Of a stretch of DNA of 36,844 nucleotides, positions 1 through 7,270 are shown one piece after another. The notes beneath the pieces were generated by a model that had not been told where the DNA came from, did no database searches, and was given only the letters and a program-made list of their open reading frames with translations. Source of the stretch: Micrococcaceae bacterium (GTDB lineage Bacteria; Actinomycetota; Actinomycetes; Actinomycetales; Micrococcaceae). The DNA is taken from positions 1-36,844 of the forward strand of contig JAKDMV010000018.1 in the NCBI GenBank assembly GCA_030452125.1, given 5' to 3'. The translations under genes and the position numbers were made by a program. The number at the start of each line of letters is the position of its first letter. Within the stretch, counting starts at the first letter, position 1.

Positions 1-45
1 GAGATCGGTGGGGGCGGGGGTGCTGTCGGTGTGCGAAGTGGTCAT
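1..45 (-). CDS. N-terminal 15 codons of a gene running off the left edge (possibly ribonuclease D)
   Basis: Reading leftwards from an ATG at 45, an open frame encodes MTTSHTDSTPAPTDL and continues past the window edge. It lies 22 nt downstream of the DUF3000 stop on the same strand. In many actinobacteria the gene after DUF3000 is an HRDC-domain ribonuclease D, so that is the likely identity. This rests on neighbourhood only, because no domain is visible in 15 residues. Confidence 0.35.
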   Translation of the reverse strand, partial: MTTSHTDSTPAPTDL

Positions 46-67
46 GATGGAACCAATTCTAGTGGAT

Positions 68-718
68 TCAACTCCGGCGGCGGCGTGGAAGGGCCGTCAC
101 GCCCTCCGGCAGGGGTGGCAAACCGGCGAAGGTGCACACCATATCGCTCCAGGCCTCCAGATGGGACCGGAGCTCGGCACCCTGCGGGGTCCAGGAGGCC
201 CGCAACTCGATGTCGATGGTTTCGGGCCGCTCCTGCAGACTGCCGAAGCTCTGCGAGAGCATCCGGGTGGCGGTTCCCCCGGCCTCGGCATAATCGGCGT
301 CGTTCTCGTGCAGGGCATCGAGCAACCAGGTCCAGGCCACGGAACCGAGCATCTGATCGTTGCCCATCTCGGCGTCGAGCTGGGCCCGGATGTAGGTGAC
401 GATGCGGAAGGTGCCGTTCCAGAGGTCGGAGCCATCGGGATCGTGCAGCAGGATGAATCGTCCCGTCGCCAATTCATTGTCCTCATCGGCACTGCGGGAC
501 TCGGTCAGTGCGGTCGCCGCGGGGCCGTGGGGGGACCCGTGGACCCGCGGTGGGGAGTCCAGGACCTCGGCGGAAAGAGCCACCGCGAACGGAGCCAGCC
601 GTGCGGGGGCCGGGATTTCGGCCAAGTGCATTTCGGCACGGCAATCGGCCTGACGGAGTCCGGAGAGCGCCGTCATGAAGTCTGGGGGAACCTGTGCCAG
701 GTCGCCAAGAGCGGTCAC
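68..718 (-). CDS. DUF3000 family protein
   Basis: Cytoplasmic protein of about 216 residues and unknown function. The core matches what I know of DUF3000, an actinobacterial family: an EIPAPARLAPFA stretch, ATGRFILLHDPDGSDLWNGTFRIVTYIRAQLDAEMG, then IELRASWTPQGAELRSHLEAW near the C-terminus. The frame stays open upstream to 880, but homology begins near the GTG at 718. That GTG is preceded by the hexamer TAGACT with a 7-nt gap, the geometry of a leaderless transcript, so I chose it over the ATG at 880. A probable ribonuclease D gene follows 22 nt downstream. The family assignment is fairly sure and the function is unknown. Confidence 0.85.
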   Translation of the reverse strand: MTALGDLAQVPPDFMTALSGLRQADCRAEMHLAEIPAPARLAPFAVALSAEVLDSPPRVHGSPHGPAATALTESRSADEDNELATGRFILLHDPDGSDLWNGTFRIVTYIRAQLDAEMGNDQMLGSVAWTWLLDALHENDADYAEAGGTATRMLSQSFGSLQERPETIDIELRASWTPQGAELRSHLEAWSDMVCTFAGLPPLPEGVTALPRRRRS

Positions 719-725
719 GGAACCG

Positions 726-731
726 AGTCTA
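726..731 (-). promoter_or_regulatory. -10 hexamer TAGACT for the DUF3000 gene, leaderless geometry
   Basis: TAGACT on the minus strand lies 7 nt before the GTG at 718, so the transcript would begin at or near the start codon. No convincing -35 is visible. The rest of the divergent gap, 732-915, must also hold the permease promoter, but I cannot pick out a clear hexamer pair for it. Confidence 0.5.
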
Positions 732-915
732 GGGTCATCGGTCCGGGGGGCCCGGAAGGCTCGCCGTTGTCCTGCGGGGCGGAGCCCGCCGCTGGGGGAG
801 GACCCCGTGGCACAGCGGTGCACCGTGCCGGTTCGGGCCCGGTGGACTACGGTCGTTCGGGGCGTGCTGTTCGCCGCCACGCGCCATGGACGATCAAGGA
901 ACCGGGAGGTGGACC

Positions 916-2409
916 ATGTTGGCTGTAGCCGCTGCCGTACCGATCGTGCTCGCGGGCGTGTTGTTCTTCCTGGGCATCAGATCCACCCGGATATCCGTCT
1001 GGTCCTTGGCGGTGGGCCTGGTGGTGGCCCTGCTCTTCTTCCCGACGCCTTGGTCGGTGGTCGCCGGGTCGTTGGGCGCCTTCGCCCCGACCATCATCGA
1101 GATCCTGCTGATCCTCTATGCCGGGGTCCTGCTGAGCCGGATCATGTCCACCACGGGTGCGATGGCCTCGATTTCCGGCTGGCTACGCTCGAGTGCCCCG
1201 TCACGGCGGACCGGGACGCTGCTCGTGGTCTTCGGGATCGTCCCCTTCGCCGAATCGGTGACCGGTTTCGGCATCGGGGTCACCGTGGGCGTGCCGATCC
1301 TGCGGTTGATCGGACACTCGGTGCCACGATCGACGATCTTCTCGCTGCTCGGGCTGCTCGCCGTTCCCTGGGGTGCGCTCGGCCCCGGGACCCTGCTGGC
1401 CTCCGAACTATCGGGGACCTCGCTGCTGGAGGTCGGGATCCGTTCGGCGATCATTTCCCTGCCGGTCATGCTCGGGGCGGCCTTGCTGGTGACGTTCCTG
1501 CTGCGCCATGAAGGGTCCGTGGGCCGGCTGTTCGGCGGCGCCGTGGCCAGTGCCCTGTTGCTCTGGGCGGGGATCCTCGGGGCCAACATCCTGCTGGGAA
1601 CCCCCTTGGCGGGGGTGATGGGCTCCCTCTTTCCGATCGCCGGGCATCTGCTGGTGTATCGATGGCGCGGATCGCTCGTCGCTGCCGGATGGGTGGTGGC
1701 CCGGGCCGCCCTGCCCTATGCCGTCATGGCTGCCGGGTTGCTCACCACCCGGGCCGTGGTGTCGTCCCTGGGGGAGACGCAGCTGGGCCTGCGCGCGATC
1801 AGCAGCCCGGCGACCTGGCTCGTCTGCGCCTGTCTGGTTGCCCATTTCGGTCCGGGGCAGCGAAACGGTAGCGGGGGGCCGGAAACGCGGCTGCGGCGCC
1901 GGGCGGCCTCGGCCTTCGGGACGTGGCTCCCGGTGGGCGTGGTGACCTTCTGCTTCACCGTCCTGGGCTCGGTACTGGCGTCCACCGGAATGGGCGCGGA
2001 GCTGGGAACGGCCTTGGCCGCCATGGGCGGCAGTTATCTGGTGATCGCCCCGGCAGTGAACGCCCTGGCCGGTTTCATCACCGGGTCGAACACCGCCGCC
2101 AACGCCATGCTGACCGCCACCCAGACCCAGGTGGCCACCGAACTGGGCAGTTCGGTCCTGCAGATGGTGGCAGCGACCAACGTGGCCGCCTCAATGGCAA
2201 CGATGGCTGCGCCTTCACGGCTGCTGTTGGCCTATGAATTGGCCGTGGCGACCCCGGTGGGGGCCCCGACCGGCGGGGGAGCCGGGGGCAGGCCCGAGGA
2301 CCCGCTGGATGCCGAATCAGCGGTCAACCGGTGGGTCCTGCCGCGGATCTTCGGTTTGTTGATCGTCGTTTCGGCGGTTCTGGGGCTGGTCACCTGGGTT
2401 CTCTTCTGA
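916..2409 (+). CDS. L-lactate permease (LctP/LldP) family transporter
   Basis: Polytopic inner-membrane carrier of 497 residues, likely importing lactate, glycolate or another small carboxylate with protons. It consists almost entirely of hydrophobic helices. Family-type features are a PFAESVTGFGIGVTVGVPIL segment around residues 110-130 and an ALAGFITGSNTAANAML segment near residue 390, matching the LctP pattern in which a G-F-G motif and a TGS(N/D)T loop are conserved. The ATG at 916 has a GGAGGT box 5 nt upstream; an in-frame ATG at 886 has none. The gene is monocistronic, divergent from DUF3000. Its 3' end overlaps the convergent DUF817 gene by 93 nt. Substrate specificity is inferred from the family only. 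Confidence 0.8.
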   Translation: MLAVAAAVPIVLAGVLFFLGIRSTRISVWSLAVGLVVALLFFPTPWSVVAGSLGAFAPTIIEILLILYAGVLLSRIMSTTGAMASISGWLRSSAPSRRTGTLLVVFGIVPFAESVTGFGIGVTVGVPILRLIGHSVPRSTIFSLLGLLAVPWGALGPGTLLASELSGTSLLEVGIRSAIISLPVMLGAALLVTFLLRHEGSVGRLFGGAVASALLLWAGILGANILLGTPLAGVMGSLFPIAGHLLVYRWRGSLVAAGWVVARAALPYAVMAAGLLTTRAVVSSLGETQLGLRAISSPATWLVCACLVAHFGPGQRNGSGGPETRLRRRAASAFGTWLPVGVVTFCFTVLGSVLASTGMGAELGTALAAMGGSYLVIAPAVNALAGFITGSNTAANAMLTATQTQVATELGSSVLQMVAATNVAASMATMAAPSRLLLAYELAVATPVGAPTGGGAGGRPEDPLDAESAVNRWVLPRIFGLLIVVSAVLGLVTWVLF

Positions 2410-3309
2410 CCCGGTTCCATCGCTGGCCCGCGGCTGGACCCGCCACGGTTCAGGCGGCTGCGGCGGGTAGACCCAGGCGACCAGCACCACCGAGATGATC
2501 ATGAGCAGCAACCAGGAGCCGAGTTTGCTGATCGAGACGAATTGCCAGCCGTCGAGTTGGTCGGGGTAGGCCCAGGCATTGGACCAGGTGGCGATGTTTT
2601 CGGCGAACCAGATGAACAGGGCCACCAGCACGAAGGCGAGCACCAGCGGCATCCGCAACCGCACCCGGAAGATCCGGAAATGCATCCAGCTGCGACCGAA
2701 GACCACGGCCACCGCCCCCATCAGCACCCAGCGCAGATCGACGATGTAGTGGTGGGTGAAGAAGTTCAGGTAGATGGCGGCGGCCAGCACGGCGGTGGCC
2801 CAGCGGCGGGGATAGCGATCGAAGCGCAGATCGAAGAGCCGGAAGACCCGGACCATGTAGGAGCCGACCGCCGCGTACATGAAGCCGCTGTACAGCGGGA
2901 CGTGGCCCAGATGGAGCAGTCCCTCGCCCGAATAGATCCACGACCCGACACCGGTCTTGAACAATTCCATGCCGGTGCCCACCACATGGAACAACACGAT
3001 GACCCGCAGCTCGCGCAGCGTCTCCAGACGGAAGACGACCATGAGCACCTGGATGAGGACCGCGGCGAGGGTGACCGCATCATTGCGGGCCAGGGCCACG
3101 TCCTGGGGGTACCAGAGCCGGGTGGCCAACAAGACCACCAGCATGGCCGCCCCGAAGACGCAGGCCCACGCCTGTTTGGACGTGAAGACCGCGAATTCGA
3201 TCAGGACCCTGGCCGTCCTGCTGTCGGGGAAGCGGCCGATGAGGCGATGGGCCAGGGACTCGAGGCGCTGCTCGAGCGTGGTGGAGCGGGCGTTGGCGCT
3301 AGCCAGCAG
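2317..3309 (-). CDS. DUF817 family integral membrane protein (YoaT-like), probable CTG start
   Basis: Multi-spanning membrane protein with about eight hydrophobic helices and the DUF817 signatures FTSKQAWACVFGAAML, LFHVVGTGMELFKTGVGSW, PLYSGFMYAAVGSYMVRVFRLFDLRF and FFTHHYIVDLRW. Function is unknown. No ATG, GTG or TTG exists in frame between the threonine aldolase stop and the conserved region. A GGAGG lies 6 nt before CTG codons at 3309/3306, which I take as the start. The nearest ATG (3408) would overlap the aldolase by 110 nt and encode a tail that looks like its shadow. The last 50 or so residues are polar, lack family similarity and are read antisense to the permease gene. It is probably co-transcribed with the aldolase. 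Confidence 0.8.
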   Translation of the reverse strand: MLASANARSTTLEQRLESLAHRLIGRFPDSRTARVLIEFAVFTSKQAWACVFGAAMLVVLLATRLWYPQDVALARNDAVTLAAVLIQVLMVVFRLETLRELRVIVLFHVVGTGMELFKTGVGSWIYSGEGLLHLGHVPLYSGFMYAAVGSYMVRVFRLFDLRFDRYPRRWATAVLAAAIYLNFFTHHYIVDLRWVLMGAVAVVFGRSWMHFRIFRVRLRMPLVLAFVLVALFIWFAENIATWSNAWAYPDQLDGWQFVSISKLGSWLLLMIISVVLVAWVYPPQPPEPWRVQPRASDGTGSEENPGDQPQNRRNDDQQTEDPRQDPPVDR

Positions 3310-4354
3310 CGACCTCCGTGCGGATGGCCGCGGCGAAGCGGTCGACGTCCTCCTCGGTGGTGTCGAAGCCGCACATCCACCGGACCTCGCCGGTGGCTTC
3401 GTCCCAGTCATAGAAGCGGAAGTCCTCGCGCACCCGGTCGGCCGCTGCGGGGGGCAGCTTCGCGAACACGGCGTTGGACTCCGTGGGCTGGGTGATTTCC
3501 AATCCGTCGATGTCCTCCACCGCGGCCCGGAGCCGCTGGGCCATCGCATTGGCGTGGGACGCCGAGCGCTGCCAGAGGTCACCGCCGTACAGGGCGATGA
3601 GCTGGGCGGAGATGAAGCGCATCTTCGATCCGAGCTGCATGTTCATCTTCCGCAGGTATTTCAGTCCGGTGGCGGCCTCCGGATCCAGTACGACGATCGC
3701 TTCGCCGTACATCATCCCGTTCTTGGTGCCCCCCATGCTCAACACATCGATCCCCGCATCGCGGGTGAACGCCCGCAGGGGCACGTCCAATGCCGCCGCG
3801 GCGTTGGAGAGGCGGGCCCCATCCATATGGACCTTCATGCCTAATTCGTGGGCATGGGAGGTGATCGCCTTCAGTTCCTTGATCGTGTACAGCGTGCCCA
3901 GTTCAGTGGACTGCGTCAGGGAGACCGCCAACGGCTGGGCGCGGTGTTCGTCGCCCCAGCCCCAGGCCTCCCGGTCGATCAGCTCGGGGGTCAGTTTGCC
4001 GTCCGGGGTCGGCACGGTCAGCAGCTTCATCCCGCCGGCGCGTTCGGGGGCACCATTCTCGTCGACATGGATATGCGCCGTATCGGCGCAGACCACGGCA
4101 CCCCACCGGGGCAGCAACGATTGCAGTGCGGTCACATTGGCCCCGGTTCCGTTGAACATCGGGAAGGCTTCGGTGGCCGGCCCGAAATGGGACAGGATGA
4201 CGTGCCCGAGCCGCTCGGTGTATTCATCTTCGCCGTAGGCGATCTGGTGGCCGCCGTTGGCGGCGATCAAGGCCTCGATGATCTCTGGATGGACCCCCGA
4301 GTAGTTATCCGATGCGAAGCCGCGGACCATGGTGTCGTGCAGGGATGTGCTCAC
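3299..4354 (-). CDS. ltaE: Low-specificity L-threonine aldolase
   Basis: Fold-type I PLP enzyme of 351 residues that cleaves L-threonine or L-allo-threonine to glycine and acetaldehyde in the cytoplasm. The PLP-binding lysine is K211 in SMGGTKNGM. The DGAR motif at 178-181 holds the aspartate that contacts the cofactor pyridine nitrogen. FNGTGANVTAL at 67-77 binds the phosphate. The start is a GTG at 4354 with TGAGGA 5 nt upstream. A TAGACT hexamer at 4391-4396 would start transcription about 30 nt before it. That hexamer includes the stop codon of the upstream SDR gene. DUF817 follows with overlapping reading frames. Confidence 0.93.
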   Translation of the reverse strand: MSTSLHDTMVRGFASDNYSGVHPEIIEALIAANGGHQIAYGEDEYTERLGHVILSHFGPATEAFPMFNGTGANVTALQSLLPRWGAVVCADTAHIHVDENGAPERAGGMKLLTVPTPDGKLTPELIDREAWGWGDEHRAQPLAVSLTQSTELGTLYTIKELKAITSHAHELGMKVHMDGARLSNAAAALDVPLRAFTRDAGIDVLSMGGTKNGMMYGEAIVVLDPEAATGLKYLRKMNMQLGSKMRFISAQLIALYGGDLWQRSASHANAMAQRLRAAVEDIDGLEITQPTESNAVFAKLPPAAADRVREDFRFYDWDEATGEVRWMCGFDTTEEDVDRFAAAIRTEVAAG

Positions 4355-4390
4355 GTTTATCCTCAGAAGTTGCTGGTGGGAAGTCGTCCC

Positions 4391-4396
4391 AGTCTA
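4391..4396 (-). promoter_or_regulatory. -10 hexamer TAGACT upstream of ltaE, overlapping the SDR stop codon
   Basis: TAGACT on the minus strand begins with the TAG that stops the SDR gene (4394-4396). A TTTGTC 16 nt further upstream is a weak -35. It would give a leader of about 30 nt containing the TGAGGA ribosome site of ltaE. Confidence 0.4.
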
Positions 4397-5125
4397 TGCC
4401 TGCGGCACCAGGGACAAACGGGTGCCGTTCAAGGTCCCGGCATCGGCGTCGAACAGTCCGGCGACCGCACTGCCGAAATCGGCGACGTCGGTGAACCCGG
4501 TGAATTCCTTCTCGGGTTCGGCCTCGCGGGCCGCGGCGTCGACGAAGGCCTTGATGACCAGAACGACGGCGGCGGAACGCTGGGGGACGGGATCCTGCTT
4601 ATGGCCGGACTGGGCGGCCCGCAGGCCCCCGGCGGTGGCCATGGTCCACGCTTCGGCCGCGGCCTTGACGCTGATGTAGTTCGCTCCCGACGCGCTGGGG
4701 CGCTGGACCGCAGTGGAAGAGACCACGGCGAGCCGTCCGACGGGGGAGTCGGCGATGTCCTGGTAGAAGGCCCGGGAGGTGTTGCGCAGGGTGGTGACGA
4801 CGTTGCGGTGCAGGAAGTCGTAGTCTTCATCCGATTGTCCGGCCAGTCCCTTGCCTCCCCGCCAACCGCCGACCAGGTGGATGAGCCCGTCGATGGCTCC
4901 GACCTCGGCGTGGATCCGTTCTGCCAGCGCCGTGGTGGCGGCGTAGTCGCCCAGATCGGTGGCGTAGCGCTCCGAGACGAACCCCAGGCGTTCTTCCAAC
5001 CGGGCCGCGTTGGTCCCGACGGCCAGGACCCGGGCCCCGGAATCATGCAGTGCCCGGGCGGCGGCCACCCCCGAGGAGGACGTGGCGCCGGCAATGAGGA
5101 CGGTGGGTATATGCGGTGTGCTCAT
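4394..5125 (-). CDS. SDR family NAD(P)-dependent oxidoreductase
   Basis: Short-chain dehydrogenase/reductase of 243 residues, cytoplasmic, substrate unknown. The Rossmann glycine motif is a variant, AGATSSSGVA at 12-21. The catalytic set is S136/S137 (VVSSTA) and Y150-x3-K154 (ANYISVKAA). The ATG at 5125 has no SD but is preceded by TAGACT at a 6-nt gap. That hexamer starts with the stop codon of the DUF6421 gene, so the SDR can be both read through from upstream and transcribed from its own leaderless start. The SDR/DUF6421 pairing recurs in actinobacteria as far as I recall, suggesting a shared pathway of unknown chemistry. Confidence 0.88.
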   Translation of the reverse strand: MSTPHIPTVLIAGATSSSGVAAARALHDSGARVLAVGTNAARLEERLGFVSERYATDLGDYAATTALAERIHAEVGAIDGLIHLVGGWRGGKGLAGQSDEDYDFLHRNVVTTLRNTSRAFYQDIADSPVGRLAVVSSTAVQRPSASGANYISVKAAAEAWTMATAGGLRAAQSGHKQDPVPQRSAAVVLVIKAFVDAAAREAEPEKEFTGFTDVADFGSAVAGLFDADAGTLNGTRLSLVPQA

Positions 5126-5131
5126 CTGGCT

Positions 5132-5137
5132 AGTCTA
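5132..5137 (-). promoter_or_regulatory. -10 hexamer TAGACT for the SDR gene, overlapping the DUF6421 stop codon
   Basis: TAGACT lies exactly 6 nt before the SDR ATG (5125). Its TAG is the stop codon of the DUF6421 gene (5135-5137). The spacing fits a leaderless transcript. No clear -35 is seen, and its place would fall inside the DUF6421 coding region. Confidence 0.5.
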
Positions 5138-6526
5138 GGCCGAGGCCGGGACGTCGCCGGCGGTGATGCCGACCGTGGATTCAATGACCGGCTTCATCTT
5201 CTTGCCCAGCGCCTCGTAGAACATCGACAGCGGGAACTCATCGTCGAGGACCTGGTTGGTCATTTCCTTCAGGGGCTCCGTCAGCGGCAGGGCTTCCTTG
5301 CCCTTCGCCCAGACCGAGGCCGGGTGCGGGGTGAGCGTGGAGGAGACCAGGTCGTAGGCAGCCAGCCAGTGGGAGATCTTCGGCCGGTCGATGGAGCGCC
5401 AGTACAGATCGTCAATGGCATCGCCCAAGGAGCTGACGACCTGGGCGATGGCGTCCCAGTCGATGGTCAGCTTGGTATCGGTCCAGTGCAGCACGTGGTG
5501 CTGGTGCATCCAGGCAAAGAGCAGCTGTCCGCCGAGCCCGTCGTAGTTGCGCACGCGGTTGCCCGTGATGGCAAAGCGGAAGATCCGGTCGAAGATCACC
5601 GTGTACTGCACCAGGCGGGCATGCCGGGCGGTCTCGGGGTCCGAGGCGGGGGAGGCGGCGATCTTGACGCATTCGCGGAAGGCGGTGAGATCGCAGCGCA
5701 GTTCCTCCAGGGAGTACAGGAAGAAGGGCATGCGCTGTTTGATCATGAAGGGATCGAAGGGCAGGTCCCCGCGCATGTGGGTGCGGTCGTGGATCATGTC
5801 CCACATGATGAAGGTTTCCTCGGTCAGCTTCTGGTCGGCCAGGAGTTCGGCGGCCTCGGCCGGCAGATCGAGATTCGTGATCTCGGCCGCGGCGGCGACG
5901 ACCCGGCGGTAGCGGGCGGCTTCGCGGTCCTGGAAGATCGCGCCCCAGGTGAACGCCGGGGTCTCGCGCATGGCCACCGACTCGGGGAAGAGTACCGCGG
6001 CGTTGGTGTCGTAGCCGGGGGTGAAGTCCAGGAAGCGCAGCGGGACGAAGAGCTTATTGGAGTAGTCCCCGGCTTCCAGTTCGGCGATGAAGTCGGGCCA
6101 GATGACCTCGACCAGCACGGCTTCGACGAAACGGTTCGATGACCCGTTCTGCGTGTACATGGGGAACAGGACGAGGTGGCGCAGCCCGTCGACGCGGTCC
6201 AGCTGCGGCTGGAAGGCCTGGAGCGAGTCCAGGAAGTCCGGGATACCGAAACCGCCCTCGGCCCAGGCCTTGAAGTCGGCGACCACCTGATCCAGGTATT
6301 CGTCGTCGTGCTCGAAAAGGGGGCGAAGTTCCGCCACGGCATCGGTGATGGTGGTGGTCAATTCCGCAGCGCGGGCCCGATCGTCTGCTTCGGGGACCGA
6401 ACCGTCCTTGACCTGCAGCTCGTGGAAGGCGGTGGCCGCCGCCTTCAGCTCAAGCCACGAGGGATGGTTGGCGAGGTCCTCGCCGTGTCCGCTGGTGGTG
6501 TCATGGGTCATGGTTGCCTGGGACAT
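5135..6526 (-). CDS. DUF6421 family protein (possible metal-dependent enzyme)
   Basis: Soluble, mostly helical protein of 463 residues matching the actinobacterial family DUF6421, with no assigned function. It contains clusters that look like ligand sites: FIMWDMIHDRTHMRGDLPFDPF (H246, D247, H250), SLEELRCDL (E274, E275, D279) and FAWMHQHHVLHW (H341, H343, H344, H347). Such spacing of His/Asp/Glu suggests a metal centre, which is my inference. The ATG at 6526 is chosen because GAGGTGCAGGA precedes it; the frame is open to 6610 without homology-like sequence. A TAGGCT at 6594-6599 may start a leader of about 60 nt. The SDR follows immediately. Confidence 0.85.
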   Translation of the reverse strand: MSQATMTHDTTSGHGEDLANHPSWLELKAAATAFHELQVKDGSVPEADDRARAAELTTTITDAVAELRPLFEHDDEYLDQVVADFKAWAEGGFGIPDFLDSLQAFQPQLDRVDGLRHLVLFPMYTQNGSSNRFVEAVLVEVIWPDFIAELEAGDYSNKLFVPLRFLDFTPGYDTNAAVLFPESVAMRETPAFTWGAIFQDREAARYRRVVAAAAEITNLDLPAEAAELLADQKLTEETFIMWDMIHDRTHMRGDLPFDPFMIKQRMPFFLYSLEELRCDLTAFRECVKIAASPASDPETARHARLVQYTVIFDRIFRFAITGNRVRNYDGLGGQLLFAWMHQHHVLHWTDTKLTIDWDAIAQVVSSLGDAIDDLYWRSIDRPKISHWLAAYDLVSSTLTPHPASVWAKGKEALPLTEPLKEMTNQVLDDEFPLSMFYEALGKKMKPVIESTVGITAGDVPASA

Positions 6527-6593
6527 CGGTCCTGCACCTCGAATCATCTCCGGGGCCGCGCTGGGTGCGCCGGCCTGCTGCCGTGGTGGTTCC

Positions 6594-6599
6594 AGCCTA
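6594..6599 (-). promoter_or_regulatory. Candidate -10 hexamer TAGGCT upstream of the DUF6421 gene
   Basis: TAGGCT on the minus strand would place a transcript start about 60 nt before the ATG at 6526. The interval 6600-6716 between this and msrB holds no gene that I can support. Confidence 0.3.
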
Positions 6600-6716
6600 G
6601 GAGAGATCAAGCACTGCTGGCGTGTGGAGCGAGTGAGGCCAAGAGATACTCATGCTTGTGCGGAGGAATACCTTCCGCAGACCCAGCGCGGGGGCAGGCT
6701 GCCGTGGCAGTCGCCG

Positions 6717-7151
6717 CTAGGCCTGGGCGGGACGCAGGGTCAGCGACACCGAGTTGATGCAGAAGCGCTGGTCGGTGGGGATGTCCAGCCCCTCGCCCTC
6801 GAAAACGTGCCCCATATGGGAATCGCAGGAAGCGCAGCGGACCTCGATGCGTTCCATGCCCAGGGACTTGTCATGCAGATAGCGCACGGTCCCTTCGGCC
6901 AGGGGAGCGAAGAAGGAGGGCCACCCGCAATCGGAGCCGAACTTCTCCTTGCTGGTGAACAGCTCGGCCCCGCAGGCCCGGCAGGCGTAGACACCTTCGG
7001 TGGTGCTATCCCAGTACTCGCCGGTGAAGGGGCGCTCCGTCCCTGCTTGTCGAAGCACCTGGTATTCCTCGGTGCTGAGTTCTTCCTTCCACTGTTCATC
7101 GGTCTTGGTGACGGGGAAGGACTGGGCGTTCGAATCAGAAAATGTACTCAC
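6717..7151 (-). CDS. msrB: Peptide-methionine (R)-S-oxide reductase MsrB
   Basis: Cytoplasmic repair enzyme of 144 residues that reduces the R-epimer of methionine sulfoxide in proteins. All landmarks are present: zinc pairs C57-x2-C60 (CRAC) and C106-x2-C109 (CASC), the GWPSF loop at 76-80, HMGHVFEGEG at 112-121, and the catalytic cysteine C131 in RFCINSVSL. C75 is a possible resolving cysteine. The start is the GTG at 7151 (product begins MSTFSDSN). The longer frame up to 7286 reads into the divergent promoter region and looks non-coding. It is transcribed alone, divergent from the hydrolase gene. Confidence 0.93.
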   Translation of the reverse strand: MSTFSDSNAQSFPVTKTDEQWKEELSTEEYQVLRQAGTERPFTGEYWDSTTEGVYACRACGAELFTSKEKFGSDCGWPSFFAPLAEGTVRYLHDKSLGMERIEVRCASCDSHMGHVFEGEGLDIPTDQRFCINSVSLTLRPAQA

Positions 7152-7270
7152 ATCCGGTCCAACGCCCGGGGAGGCCCGGCCATTCCCGCGGTGGCCGGTC
7201 CGGACCTCCGGGTGAGCTGATGAGCCGGCGGGGACTTGGCGCACCCGGGTTGACTTGCCATGATGGGTAC

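Noticed and set aside
2542-3495. Open frame of 317 codons on the plus strand opposite DUF817
   Set aside because: Rich in H, Q, D and E in a pattern produced by reading hydrophobic codons backwards; DUF817 on the minus strand has clear membrane helices and family motifs.
3848-6142. Open frame of 764 codons on the plus strand across ltaE, SDR and DUF6421
   Set aside because: It is antisense to three recognisable genes, has a low-complexity G/V/Q/R-rich composition with no motif, and is explained by the high GC of third codon positions on the other strand.
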